DNA of 64,000 nucleotides from Amaranthus tricolor (lineage: Eukaryota; Streptophyta; Magnoliopsida; Caryophyllales; Amaranthaceae). A program made the position numbers and the translations under genes. Below, one piece after another: positions 23,501 to 36,318 of this stretch. Location of the stretch: positions 6,655,635 to 6,719,634 of the forward strand of contig NC_080062.1 of the NCBI RefSeq assembly GCF_026212465.1. The letters are read 5' to 3'. Below the pieces are notes generated by a model. That model searched no databases. It was not told where the DNA came from and was given only the letters and a program-made list of their open reading frames with translations. Position 1 is the stretch's first letter, and each line of letters starts with the position of its first letter.

Positions 23501-26500
23501 GCAAGTAGTACGGGAAAATAAACCAGCAGTCATGGAAGCAAAGAAGAGTCTGGAAAGGACTCTAATAATGGCGAAAAACAGGAGGAAAGAGAGAAAGCAG
23601 GGTCAGGAGAGAGACAGGAGCGGTGGGGTATTACCAAAATTAGCTCTTTTTATAGGGACACTAATAACCCTACTCCCACCCAAATACTCGGATACCCCCA
23701 CACCTCAACCCACCAAATAAATAAATCCATTCCACCTTAAATAACAATAAGGGATTACTATGTGAGCAAAAAAATTCGACATGGATTTTTGATTGTGAGG
23801 CGACTGACACGATGACATATGAACCAACTGATCTCCTCTCTTTCACACATACTCCTCGCCATAAAATTCAAACTGCCAATGGTGAATTTGTTGATGTTAC
23901 TAAAGCTAGACCAATCGATATTTCCCCGTCTTTACATCTTAAAAATTGTCTTTTAATTCCTAAATTAACTCATGAACTCCTGTCTATTAGTCAGTTAACT
24001 AAGGAATTAAATTGTACTGTTCTCATGACATCTAATGGTTGTACTGTGGAGGATGCTCAAATAGGAGCGATCATTGGGCGTGGTACTGAGAGAGGAGGAT
24101 TATACTATGTGGATGAGGCGGGTCACAAAGGTCATACATCGCTTGCTCATGGATCTTCTAATCACCAACTAAGGATATGGCATAAACGTCTTGGACATCC
24201 ATCAGTTTGTTATTTGAAACGTCTTGTTCCATCACTTCATAGCTGTAATAATTTTTTGAATTGTGAATCTTGTGCGTTAGCAAAATGTCACAAACATTCG
24301 TATTCTCCTAGCTTATCCCGTACTCATAAACCTTTTGTGCTATTGCATTCTGATGTATGGGGCCCAGCTCCTGTTTTCAATTCTTATGGTTTTTCATATT
24401 TTGTTCTCTTTGTTGATGATTGCACTCGTATGAGTTGGGTATATGTTTTAAAACACAAATCTGAAGTCTTTGATGTTTTTGTTACCTTCTATAACATGAT
24501 TGTTACCCAGTTTCACACTCAGCCTCAAATTCTCAGTTCTGATAATGGGGGGAATATGTCAATCTAAACATGAAACAATTTATTAATGATCATGGCCTAT
24601 ACACCAAACTACATGCCCTGATACCCCTCAGCGGAATGGTGTCGCTGAGCGAAAAAACCGAACCCTTCTTGAAATTACTCGCTCCCTCATGTTTGAATCT
24701 CGGGTTCCTGCATCATATTGGCTAGAAGCTCTTGCCACTGCTACTTACTTAACCAATCGCCTTCCTACCAAAGCCTTACACTTCCAAACCCCCCTAAACA
24801 CTCTTAAAACCCACCTTGATGTTCCCTCTTCACATTCTCTTCCCACTCGAGTATTTGGGTGTGTTGTGCATGTTCATCTTCCCACACGAACACGGACCAA
24901 GCTTGAACCCCGTGCTGTCAAATGTGTGTTTTTGGGATACGGAACCACCCAAAAAGGGTACAGATGCTTTGATCCCATGTCCATCGGATGTATGTGACTT
25001 TAGATTGTGAGTTCTTTGAGGACTCCTACTACTTTTCCCAGCTTCGATCTCAAGGGGAGAACCATAGTGAGGATCTAAGTTGGCTCATATTTCCTAGTAG
25101 GATAGACCCAAAAGAGCAAGTAGGTTACACCACCGACACTGCCTCTGAAACGATTGTTCATTCTCCTACTCCTCAGTTCACTCCAGCTCCTGAGCATCTT
25201 GACTTTCTTAAATCTCCTGAGGTAATTGGTAATATTTCTCATAATGTAATGATTGATAATGTTACGACTGAAGATGCAGAATCCGATGTTGAAACTAATA
25301 ATGAACAAAGTACTGAGTTGTCTAACAGGTATGAGTTACCTCCAAGGAGTACAAGGGGTGTTCCTCTAAAAAGATATGATCCAGATTATGAAGCAAAAAG
25401 ATCTCGATACCCTATAGACCGAAACGATGTTGAATCCTTAGCTCAGACAACATTAGCCTTTAACATCTCTCTGTACTCCAATAAAATACCGAGAAATGTT
25501 GAAGAGGCCCTTCAGGATCTTAAGTGGAAGAAAGCAATGGAGGAGGAAATATCGGCCCTGATGGAAAATAAGACTTGGAAAAAATGTGAGCTACCTAAAG
25601 GGAAAAAGGCAGTAGGATGCAAATGGGTGTTTACTATCAAATACCATGTAGATGGAACCATCGAACGCTACAAAGCTCGACTAGTAGCAAAGGGGTACAC
25701 TCAAACATATGGTGTAGACTATTCTGAGACATTCTCACCAGTAGCAAAGATTGATACTATCCGAGTTCTTTTCTCGATTACAGCAAATAAAGATTGGCCC
25801 TTACATCAATTCGACGTGAAAAATGCATTCTTACATGGTGAACTAGAAGAAGAAGTGTACATGAAACCTCCCCCAGGGTTCTCGGAAACATACAGTCTAA
25901 GAGAAGGGTGTAGACTCAAAAATGCTCTATATGGCCTCAAGCAATCTCCTCGTGCATGGTTTAGGAGGTTTACATTTGCTATGAAGAAGTTCGGGTACAA
26001 ACAAAGTAATTCAGATCATACACTATTTCTCAAGAAAAGAAAAGATCTGATTACTTGCTTAATCATTTACGTGGATGATATGGTGATCACGGGTGATGAT
26101 GCAGATGAGATACGGGAATTAAAGGGAAAACTGTCAGGTGAATTTGATATGAAAGACTTCGAAAGTCTAAAATACTTTCTTGGTATTGAGGTTCTACAAT
26201 CAAAGAGGGGAATTTTCATTAGTCAAAGGAAGTATATCATAGATCTCTTGGCAGAGATTGGCATGCTTGACTGTAAGCCAGCAGACATACCCATCGCAGC
26301 AAACCATGGGTTACAAATTATTGCAGGGGAGAAACCGACAGATCAGGATCGTTATAGGAGATTGGTAGGGAAACTCATTTATCTTTCTCACACTAGACCT
26401 GATATCGCATATGCAGTTGGTGTCGTCAACAGATTCATGCACAAGCCACAAGTTCAACATATGACTGTTGTAATGCGAATATTGAGGTATCTGAAGAGTA

Positions 26501-29500
26501 CAAGTAGCAGAGGACTCCTGTTTGGTAAAAATGATAATTTGGATCTCCTAGCCTATACAGATGCAGATTGGACTGGTGATAGAGATGACAGAAAATCAAC
26601 ATCAGGGTATTTCACCCTTGTCGGGGGAAATTTGGTCACTTGGAAAAGTAAGAAACAAAAAGTAGTAGCACTGTCTAGTGCAGAAGCAGAATTTCGGGGA
26701 ACTGCGAAGGGTATCACCGAAGTACTATGGATTAGGAAGCTTCTAGGAGAATTAAACTTTCTACAGAAAGGGCCTTGTAATCTCTTTTGTGATGATAAAG
26801 CAGCCATCAGCATCTCCGGTAATCCAGTGCAACATGATCGCACAAAACATGTTGAAATTGATCGGCATTTCATCAAAGAGAAACTCGAGGAAGGGATCAT
26901 CAATCTTTCGTTTGTTCGTTCAAAGGAACAACTTGCAGATATTCTCACCAAAGCAGTTTCTTCGGAATCATTTGACAGTGCTATATGCAAGTTAGGTCTC
27001 GCTGAACCATACGACCTAACTTGAGAGGGAGTATAGGAAATCAGAATATATTATAGAAAATCAGAATATTTTGTAATTTAGGAATTATATTATTTAGTCT
27101 TTATTTTTCCTTCCTAGATTAGAACGGTGATTAGTGTATATAAACCATACTTGTAACTCTTCAAAAAAAAATAATACAAACTGTATTCAGCCTTAGTCAA
27201 AACCCTAAACGTTTTTTCCATTTTTCATACATAATATGTCTTAAAGCCTCAAATCATAAGTTAGCTTTCATATACTGTTGTTTTTCAAGTGGAATTATTA
27301 ATCCTAAATATAAAGGAGATTTTATGCCTATACGACTCTCATGTAAGGAGCATAGTATAATATATATATTTTAACGCCTCAATTATAGATCCATAAGCAT
27401 AACTTTTAGTGATGTTGGTTTTTCTGAAAGATCTCAAAGTAATGTTATGAACTTCGCATATCTTTACCAATTAAAATAATTAGCTTTGACTCAATTGTTA
27501 AGAAACAATTCAAACAAAAGAATAAGTTTGTCAAGCAACCAACTCAACTAAAAGTTTAAGTTTATAGTTGAAGCCCCAAGATATGTTATATACTATAACA
27601 CACCCCCTCACACGAGAGTCTATTGGGCTAGAAGTGTGGATGCAGCACAGGACTTCATCATAGCTGGAGCTAAATATTCCACTTTAAATAAGGGGTGGTT
27701 GAGATTTAAACCCATGACCTCTTATCACGTTGGCTTCTGATATTATTGAAGCCTCCGAATATTTTATATACTCCAACACCATTCTCTCAAACTCTCTCAA
27801 ACACGAGTCGTTGTTATTAGTAATTGTTGTCCTTAATTAATGACAGATAGAAGGAACACTTTGGGCACCGGATAGCCGCGATGCATGGAAAAATTGTGAA
27901 GCTAATTCATGGATAGTTTTTAAAGACATTGAAAACCTCATTATAGATGGATCAGGATTGCTTAATGGCAAAGGCTCTACTTGGTGGAATCATGATGATG
28001 ATCATGATTCCTCTATTCATGATGCTCAAATCGTATGTCTTCTCAATTAAAAGCTAAAATTACTCCTTCGTCTCAGTCAGATTGTTATATTTCTACATAA
28101 AAAAACTCTAGATAAAACATAATGTTATAACAACTTGATTGAGACGAAACACTGTTTTATAAACTATAACGGGTCCATATAGTTGTTGGTACTAAAAAGT
28201 GGTAATAGAAATGACTTTTGTCGCCTATGATAACAAAATTTTAATCATAAAAAATTTAAAATTTTCTATTAACACCTAACACCACCTTTTTTTCTACAGT
28301 ATCTAATACTACCTTTTTAAATGGTAATGTATTGAAATAAATTTTATGAAGAAAATAAGATGATTGAAAAATAACGAGTATTAACCATTAAAATTGTCAA
28401 GATATTTTCAAACTAAAATTACATTAACTATATATTTCCAGTACCATCATTTAATACCGACTATCAAACAGGTAAGTATTTTTATGTTACATATTGCATT
28501 AGTTCATCAACATATATAGACTAATTAAACTCTTGATCATTAATTACAGGATGATGTGTGCGACCATCCCAGGGTAATTACACTTAAAACTCATCTATAC
28601 CTTTACATAAAGTTATTTAGGAACTGTTCTAATCACCTCATTAATTTTTGTTTTGATTACACATATATTCGATGTATTGTTTTAAAGTGGAGAGAACAAT
28701 TATTCCTAGAATGTGTTATACAAATTAATGGTTTTTTTCATTCTTTTTTTTTTTTTTTTAAACTTACTTTTGACATTTTGCTTTAAATGGAGTTTAAGTC
28801 AACTAAAAATTTTTAGGTTATTATATAAAAGTAAATATTGTTTAACTATTATAGCAAATAATTACCGTTTAGTAGTTAAGACGTGTATAGTTTTCATACT
28901 AAAGGCTTGTGATCAAATCTTGTCCCACGTAGTTTTTTTGTTTAGATAACATTTTTGGCCCTCTAAGGCTTTAACCTATAGGCCAAAACTTTAACTTTCT
29001 TTGACGAGAAATTATCAAAAATAAATTAATTTTTGTTTAATTCGATGAAAATAAATTCAATTATGTTAATTTTGAATAAGCTTATTTGTTCGGTACAATT
29101 GCTGAAAATATACAAAACTACTGGTTATTCTTAATTGCTTGATTTATAAGGAGCTTTGAAGATCTATAAACAATAAATGGTTTTATTTTTAGCAAATATA
29201 ATAGGTGGGTTTTTTTTTTTTTGAGTTGTTTTTCGCTAATAAACCAAGCCAACATTAAAGTTGAATAGCTAGTTTAACGGCTAGTAAATTAGCGAATACT
29301 TTTAGCAGATAGTCAACTCAGTTAATACTTTTGACTAAGCCAATACTTTTAGCTAATATTTTGAGCTAATTTACAGGTTTTAGCAATTCAAAATTGCAAT
29401 GGGCTTCAATTAAAAGGAATAACAAATAAAGACAGTCCAGGACCCCATTTAGCAATTAATTCTTGCAACAATTCTATTTTATCAAATCTTCAGATAATTG

Positions 29501-32500
29501 CTCCAGAAACCAGTGAAAACACTGATGGAATTGACATTAGTTATTCAACTCAAGTTCAAATTACTGATTCTAATATTGGAACAGGTTTTTTTTTTATTTC
29601 AATTTCATGAATATTGTTTTATTATATGAGTTATGAAAATTTTAAATTAATAATTCAACTTTTAACCCATTTATTGTAAATAATATCACCTTTAAATTCT
29701 TTTTTAATAATTCAACCTTTGTATTTAGTCTAATAATCCAACCTTTTCCCATTATTTTGTTATTGTCAACGTTTCCATTTTATATGCTGATAGTGAACTA
29801 AGACAAAGATTTGATTATAAGAAAATAATTTAAATTTAGGATAATTTACAGTAAATGGGTAAAAAAATTAAATTATTAATGTTAATTTTTTCTATAAATT
29901 TTTCTTTAATATGAATTATTAATCTTTAATCATATAATTAGGTGATGATTGTATAGCAATAGGAGATGGGACATCAAGGATTAATATTACTGGGATTATG
30001 TGTGGACCAGGTCACGGAATAAGGTTTGTGATCAATTGTCCCTTTATGATTTGAGATTGCTATTAATCTGATTTTTTTTTTTTAATATCACTATCAGTAT
30101 TATTTTTGAAGGGATTAAGGAGTAATATTTTTCCTAGCACAATTGAAGTTTATTTTATATTTCCATAGTATTTGAAAGTCTAATTTTCATGTTTTAACAT
30201 TTCTTTGTTTTTTTTTTTTATGTGTTTAGTGAATTTAGATACACATAAATTATTTATTTATTTATTTATGAAGTATTGGAAGCTTGGGAAAAAATGGAGG
30301 AATGGCCAAGGTTGAACAAATTTATGTAAGAAATTGTACTTTTAATGGAAGTTCAAATGGTGCTAGAATCAAGACATGGCAGGTCCATTTTCTAATATTA
30401 TCAAAAATAATTAATTAATTTATTTGTATTTTCGAAAAGTATGGTTTTATTTTATGTAATTTGTTTACACAGGGTGGATCAGGTTATGCAAGAAATATTA
30501 GTTTTGAAGATATCCCTCTTATAGATGTAAAAAACCCAATTATCATTGATCAATATTATTGCTTTGGTCCTGGTGGCTGTCCCAATCAGGTAAAACTTTG
30601 TGTAATTTTGATTCTCATCTAATCATTTTTATTCTGAAATATTTTAGGTCAGAAAATTGAACTTTGTCTTAATTAAGAAAACATTTGGAATTTGGATGCA
30701 TAAACTATTTAAGAAAACTAGTACTACATTTAACATGTTAAAACTCCTATGTTCCATTATTTGAACATTTAGGTTAGAAAATCGGGTTTTGTCTCAAACG
30801 AAAATTAAATATCACTTTTTAATATAGGTCTTAGATTTGATTTTTATCTAACAATCTTTTTTCCTTCAGTTATTCTGAAACATTTAGGTCAGAAAAATGA
30901 TTTTTGTATTGATTAATAAGCAAGTATCACTTGTTAGAAAATGTTATGGCTGTTCGATTCTCATTTAATTTACTCAGTTTTCTTAGTCTAACCTGTTATA
31001 AAAAAACATTTAGGATAAAAAGTTCTCATATGTGATTAAAATCTAAAATTCGACTAATTAAATAAGTCATAAAACTAGTACTCCCTCCTATTCAACTTAT
31101 GTGTCCCATTTTCTTTTATGGTCAAGTCACCTTAATTGTCCCATTTCTATTTTTGGTATGTGTTTCGGTAATGAAACGAGGAAGTGGAAAACACTTGAAA
31201 TATCGTTAGTAGAAGCGTTATCAGGAGCGGCGATTCGTGGAAGGAAGCGACCTGAATTCCTGCAACACAAAGCGTTAGCCTTGTCCGGGGGTGATCTCCA
31301 GGAAAACCCCTCCGACGCTCAAGTTAGAACAAAGATGTGAGATCTAATGAACAAAATGATTATAGACTGAATGCAAGAGCAGAGATATTTGGGTTGAGAT
31401 GACTTGTATGTGGGTAGACTAATGAAATGTAGTGTGAGTAGAGATATTAAGAGGGTTATTTTTTAGATGATCCCTTCCTCTTTGATGGTTGTCCCTATTT
31501 ATAATGGTGAAGAAGGAAGTTATTTCAGAGAGGAGGTTGAATATCATGGAAGTAGTGGGCAGTTACCAGCCTTGGAAGAAGGAGAACCAAGTAATGAGGG
31601 ATGAATGGGAAGTTGGGTCAATCTGGAGGTTACTTTCCTGGAGGGAGTTATGGTATTTTGAGGGTCACTTGCTCATGGGCCAACTAAGGAATTTGGAGAA
31701 TTCAAGAAAAGTCCATTGAATAAAAAGTCATGGTCAATATAAAAGGTAAAAGGGTATTATGGTAATATGACATTAATAATTTAAATAAATAAATAAATTA
31801 GATAAGTGATACCATGACAGTATGGATTTTTGACTTTTATGCCCTTAGTAACTTTATCTTATTTTCAATTATACCCTCCATTACCCATACTAATTTTCCT
31901 CCCTTACATTAAAAAACCCATAATACCACTCTCTTTCCTACCCTTAGGGTCCCACGTTTGACTCTCCTTAAAATCCGTAAAAAGTCAAATGGGACTCCTA
32001 AGTTGAATAGGAGGGAGTATTATTTAACACTCATTTCAAAAAAATATTATTTAACACCTATATATTTTTCTCTTTCAAAGTCATTCATCTATTTTTTATT
32101 AATGTAATATTTAATCAATATATCACATATATTAGCTACTCAAATTAATATATCTTAGTTTAATGAATATGATACATAATAATACTTCTATTAGATACTC
32201 AAATATACACGCTCCTTTTGCCTTATAATTAATTTTTCTTTTGTTTTTCACTTCATCCAATATAATTATTCAATCGGACAACCTTTAATATCTTTAACTA
32301 AAAAAAATTGTTTGACTATGTTAAACATATACAATATAAATAATACTATATAAATTAAAACTAATTGATTAATATTGTAAAAAAAAATAGGAATTTAGTA
32401 TTAGAAGGGAGCTAGGGTGTACTCCCTCTGTCCCATTGAATTTGCATAATTTTTCATTTTGGTCCGTCCCATTTAATTTGCATCATTTCTATTTTTGGAT

Positions 32501-33531
32501 AATGACCCACCACTTTCTTTTAATCTCATCCCTACATTTTAACTTTCTTTCAATTTCATCCACATGATTTACTCTTTCTCTTCATTTATTATCATTTTTT
32601 TTAAAAATTTACCCACTTTCTCTTTGATGCAATTCAAAGAGAACACATGAGTATTAATTAATATTAGACAGGAGCTAGGGCGTATAAATTAATGACATAT
32701 TTTGTATGATAAAAATGAAAGTTGATCATATACTTATAGAATTATAATTATTTTGGGTTATTTTACTTTTTTTATATAATTTCTATTTTTAATAATGACT
32801 CGCCATTTTTTTACTTACATCCATTCATTTTAACTCTTTTTTAATTTTATTTACATAACTCTTTATTTATTACCAAATATTTACATTTTTTTTGAAAATA
32901 ATTTGTTTTCTCTTTGATACCATTTTAAAGGGTCATGCCAAGAAGTCAAATCAACCATAACTAATGTTGAAGCCCTAATACATGTTATATATTTCATTAT
33001 ATCATGTTCACTCATACGAAAACCCTTAGGTACCTCATGCTTGTCATTAAGAATTACACTTGAAAAAAAGGTAGATGAGATTCAAATCCGTAACATTGAT
33101 TTTTGGTACCTTATCAAGAAAATAATTCGATTAAAAGGTAACAAATGGATACACTATATATTCTATCATATTCAAGTCTCAAATCCCACCTACGTGAGAT
33201 CAGAGCTATTTAATTTATAAGTTATCGGGATAATGAAATATTGTTGTAATGTAATTTTAATTTCTTTTCCTTTTTTTTTTCTCTTGACATACGAAAGAAA
33301 TCGGCCGTGGAGATTAAAAGCGTGACATATAAAGGCTTCCATGGAAGTTCATCAAGCATGGCGGCTATAACTCTAAATTGCAGCAGTTCGATACCCTGCA
33401 CCAGCATTTTAATGGAAAATATTAACATTACTTCTTCAAATCCTTCGGTTAATCAAACCATTGCGTTTTGTGAAAATGCCCAAGGAAAACAAGATTTTGT
33501 TTCACCTCAAGTCTCATGTCTAACTCATTAA
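20532..33531 (+). CDS. Polygalacturonase (GH28 pectinase), nine recognisable exons
   Basis: Exons read by splice site and phase: to 20732; 21680-21817; 27847-28032; 28550-28573; 29377-29584; 29942-30023; 30274-30382; 30473-30589; 33298-33531 (TAA). All junctions keep frame, giving about 430 residues, the usual size. The N-terminus has a hydrophobic secretion signal ([19 protein letters not shown]) and then [18 protein letters not shown]28 motifs are all present: [31 protein letters not shown] and RIKTWQ, with paired Cys near the end. The enzyme hydrolyses alpha-1,4-galacturonan in pectin of the cell wall. No ATG is in frame: the frame opens only at 20532, after a stop, and acgcag|GAATAT could be an acceptor at 20567, so the true first exon is upstream or lost. 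Intron 2 hosts a Ty1-copia element, and intron 8 hosts mariner/Stowaway elements. Confidence 0.9.
22369..22381 (+). other. Copia primer-binding site (initiator tRNA-Met)
   Basis: TGGTATCAGAGCC directly after the 5' LTR, the standard complement of the plant initiator tRNA-Met 3' end. Confidence 0.9.
22449..27024 (+). pseudogene. Ty1-copia gag-pol polyprotein, broken
   Basis: Order is gag, protease, integrase, reverse transcriptase, RNase H, as in copia. The likely start ATG (22449) is followed by an in-frame TAA at 22488. Gag continues from 22509 and carries a CCHC knuckle ([14 protein letters not shown]). The region 23400-23760 is frameshifted. Protease has FDCEATDT where the active DSG triad is expected. 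Integrase shows the HKRLGHPS...CESCALAKC zinc motif, HSDVWGP and SSDNGG, with a frameshift near 24560. The reverse transcriptase/RNase H part (24988-27024) is open for 678 codons, with [22 protein letters not shown] and YTDADWTGD. Gag, protease and integrase lesions make the copy inactive. Confidence 0.92.
27529..27777 (-). mobile_element. TRIM-like element in polygalacturonase intron 2
   Basis: On the minus strand a truncated terminal repeat (TGTTGGAGTATATAA, from 27777) runs into ATATCAGAAGCC, resembling a primer site. A short non-coding interior follows (ggtcatgggtttaaatctc), then a second terminal repeat TGTTATAGTATATAACATATC...TTGACA (27602 to about 27529). Short repeats, a primer-site-like word and no coding capacity suggest a terminal-repeat retrotransposon in miniature. 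Confidence 0.5.
31081..32017 (-). mobile_element. Non-autonomous mariner/Stowaway derivative in intron 8
   Basis: CTCCCTCCTATTCAACTTATG at the left and GTTGAATAGGAGGGAG at the right are flanked by TA (31079-31080 and 32018-32019). The left 90 bp resembles the right end of the mariner element at 14766, and the right 130 bp resembles its left end (tttgactttt.acg.attttaagg, gggtaggaaagagagtg). It is the same family inverted. The interior (31165-31740) is GC-richer and unrelated to the transposase. Confidence 0.85.
31165..31740. other. GC-richer insert of unknown origin inside the mariner derivative
   Basis: Contains gcgacctgaattcctgcaac and ctccgacgctcaagttag, words I associate with plant LTR-type repeats, but I could not delimit terminal repeats. 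The 79- and 76-residue open frames here carry no domain I recognise. Confidence 0.4.
32422..32651 (+). mobile_element. Stowaway MITE, 230 bp
   Basis: TA|CTCCCTCTGTCCCATTGAATTTGC at the left, and a decayed inverse (GATGCAATTCAAAG...ATGAG|TA) at the right. The TA target duplication is present. Confidence 0.7.
32741..32938 (+). mobile_element. Decayed Stowaway MITE of the same family
   Basis: Internal words (tttctatttttaataatgac, catccattcattttaactc, tctctttgatacc) match the MITE at 32422-32651. The termini are eroded. Confidence 0.5.
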
Positions 33532-33604
33532 TATATTCATCATTTTGTTCTATTTTTCAAGTTTTAATGAAATTAAGTTTGTGGAATTGAAATGATTAAA
33601 AAGA

Positions 33605-36271
33605 GGAAAATTTGATTTCAAAGGTATGACTTTGTCTCTTCCGATTTAAAAGGTTCAAACTTTCATTTATTTTTGGGAAATTATAAATGGTGCCCTTGTA
33701 CTATTGAAAAATTACAATGGTACCGAACTGCATTTCAGTGGTACCCCCCAATTATATGGTAATTACAACCGTGACCTTAATGATGAATTTTCCGTTAAAT
33801 GTCCGTTAAATTTGAAATTTAACCTAACCATGGTTAGTTTCTTCATCTTCTTCCCTTTTCTCTTTCATAGCTGCTCTTCTTCCATGGCAGCTCTTCTTCC
33901 ATGGTTAGTATGGAATTAGTCTTTGAATCTTTGCATTTGAAATACACTTACAAAACCCCACAATTCCTTCTAATTCAGTGTAATCCTAATTCCAGTACAA
34001 GCTCTTTCTCGGCATTAAATTTCTGAAAATTAGCTAATTTCTCGGCATTAAATTCAGTGTAATCCTTCCATGGGGTTGCTAATTCCTCAAAAAAAATGTG
34101 AAATTGTAAAACATGAACCCTAATTTAGTTCATGCCATTTTTGGGTAAATTCTTTGTCTTTCTTTTAATCTGTATTTTTTCACTTTTGGGTAAATTGCAG
34201 CAATTTGAGTTCAGCTCTTCAATTTTCATAGTGAATACCCAAGAATAAATAGACAAATTAGGATAAACTAAGAACCTAAAAATTAAAAAGTGCAGAAAAA
34301 TGTAAAAATTAAACCCCAAATAATTATATAAATTAAACCCATAAAATTGCTAAAATTGAAACCCAGAAATTGAATAACATTAAAAAATAAAAAATATCAA
34401 AATTTCAACAAAAGTTGCATAAATTAAATGATAAAATATCAAAGAGTCGTCGACAAACCCACCGTCGATCGGTCTCCTTCTTCACCATCAGATGTCAAGC
34501 TAATATGGAACACCAATAATCTTCAACGGTCAAATTAGAAAATGGAAGAAAAGTTGGGTCTCAATCCCTCCTTCATCATCTTCAAACAATTCAAATAAAA
34601 TATTTAAAAAAGTGGGCAAAATAATTACCATATTTGGTTCAATTGTTCAATCCCTATATATTTGCTCAATATAAATTGCAAATTCATTCATACCGAAATG
34701 TTGAATATTGAAATTCGATAAATCGAAAAAAATTCCAGATTATAAATGCAAAAGCCTTAAGCCTTTTCTAATTTCATTTTTTTCTTTTTCGAAAAATGGA
34801 AGCTTTTGGTCTTTCCATTTATTCTTGGGTATTCACTATGGAAATTGAAGAACTGAACTCAAATTCCTGCAATTTGTAATTCCATACTAACCATGGAAGA
34901 AGAGCTGCCATGGAAGAAGAGCAGCCATGAAAGAGAAAAGGGAAGAAGATGAAGAAACTAACCATGGTTAGGTTAAATTCCAAATTTAACGGACATTTAA
35001 CGGAAAATTCATCATTAAGGTCACGGTTGTAATTACCATATAATTGGGGGTACCACTGAAATGCAGTTCGGTACCATTGTAATTTTCAATAGTACAAGGG
35101 CACCATTGATAATTTCCCTTTATTTTTTAAAGGTTTGAACTTTGGGGTGCCTCCGCTTTTAAAGGTTCCTCCGGTTTTTGTAACCTAGAATATCAGGTTA
35201 CCTTCTTCCCTTTGTTTTCTGCATCTGATTTTTGTACTCGGCCAAGTCTTCTTCATCCCTCAACAATGGCATCTTCACCATAAGGATGATATTTTCTTGT
35301 TTGATGATCTTAAAAAAACCCAATAAATAACAAATTATAAATCTTTAAAACAAATTCTTCAAAAACATGAAATTGCAACAACACCTACAAAAACAGGATG
35401 AATAAACAATCAGTAACATTAGCAAGCAACAGCAATTATGAGAAATAGACCTTTTGAAGCTCAAGATTATTCAAAATCAAAGAATAAGAACAGAAATTGA
35501 GCAAACCTGGGGAAAAGATGTGAGAACTTAAGAAAAACTCTGAAAATAAAAAACCTTAAATGGACTATAAAATCAGTAAAAACCCAATTCTAAAACAGAA
35601 ATCTTCAAATCTTGAAGTTATAAAAGAGAGGAAAGAAAAGGAAAGAAAGATGACAAATAAATATCCAATTGAAGTTATAAAAGATAGGAAAGGAGAAAAA
35701 ATAAAGATGATGAACAGACCATGGTAAAAAAAAACTTCATAAAAGAGCAATCTTCAAAATCTTTAAAATTAACAAATACGCACTTAAAGAAAGATGACAA
35801 ACAAATACCCATTTGAAAAAAGATGGCAAACAATTAATATTTCAGAAAATAAAAATCTTCAAAATTAACAAATACTCAATAAAAATCTTCAAAACTACAT
35901 TTACAGTGTCCTGGATTTCTTTGTTAGTTTCTTCAAATCCTTCTTCCTTGATTTCTTCTTCAAAGGAACGATAATTGAAGAAAGATGGCATCACTAGTAC
36001 CTGGATTTCTTCGTTAGTTTCTTAAAATGGTGAAGAAATAGAAAGTTTAGGGATTGAAAAATGGTGAAGAAAGAAGGAGGGGATCACCAGTACAAGATGG
36101 AAGAAGAAAGAAGGGAAAAAAAGGATGAAAAATACCATTTCAACTGGTAAAAGGTAATCGAACCTTTAAAAGCGGAGGCACCCAAAGGTTCGAACCTAAA
36201 AAAAATAAATGAAAGTTCAAACCTTTAAAAGCAGAAGAGACAAAGTTCGTACCTTTGAAATCAAATTTTCC
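33605..36271. mobile_element. Outer long-TIR MULE-like element, 2.67 kb
   Basis: About 120-bp inverted ends (GGAAAATTTGATTTCAAAGG at the left, its complement at the right) include the words ttaaaaggtt.aaactttc and tgcctccgcttttaaaggtt. Flanking 9-mers TTAAAAAGA (33596-33604) and TTAAAAAAA (36272-36280) agree at 8 of 9 positions, the target duplication size of Mutator-like elements. No transposase is seen. It begins 74 bp after the polygalacturonase stop codon and is interrupted by a second element. Confidence 0.85.
33675..35118. mobile_element. Inner long-TIR MULE/fold-back element, 1.44 kb
   Basis: Inverted ends of about 240 bp (GGGAAATTATAAATGGTGCC / GGCACCATTGATAATTTCCC) are flanked by an exact 9-bp duplication TTTATTTTT (33666-33674 and 35119-35127). 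Further inverted homology (attcttgggtattcactatg) occurs at 34230-34250 and 34820-34845, so the arms extend inwards. It lies within the left TIR of the outer element. No coding capacity is recognised. Confidence 0.92.
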
Positions 36272-36318
36272 TTAAAAAAATTAATTGAAAAAGAGTTATG
36301 AAATTCTCGAGATTCCTA

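Larger units (their letters stand above)
22173..27227 (+). mobile_element. Full-length Ty1-copia retrotransposon (5.06 kb) in intron 2
   Basis: The LTRs (22173-22368 and 27032-27227) are each 196 bp, beginning TATAGGAAATC and ending TTTTTCA. I count about 11 differences (about 5-6%). The primer-binding site TGGTATCAGAGCC follows the left LTR, and a purine tract GAGAGGGAG precedes the right one. TATAT/TACAT may be the 5-bp target duplication with one change. Element size and short LTRs suggest the Ale/Retrofit group (inference). It lies in the same orientation as the polygalacturonase gene. Confidence 0.92.

Noticed and set aside
25075..26990. Minus-strand open frames of 64-145 codons opposite the copia polyprotein
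   Set aside because: They are shadows of the real plus-strand reverse transcriptase/RNase H frame, with no domains of their own.
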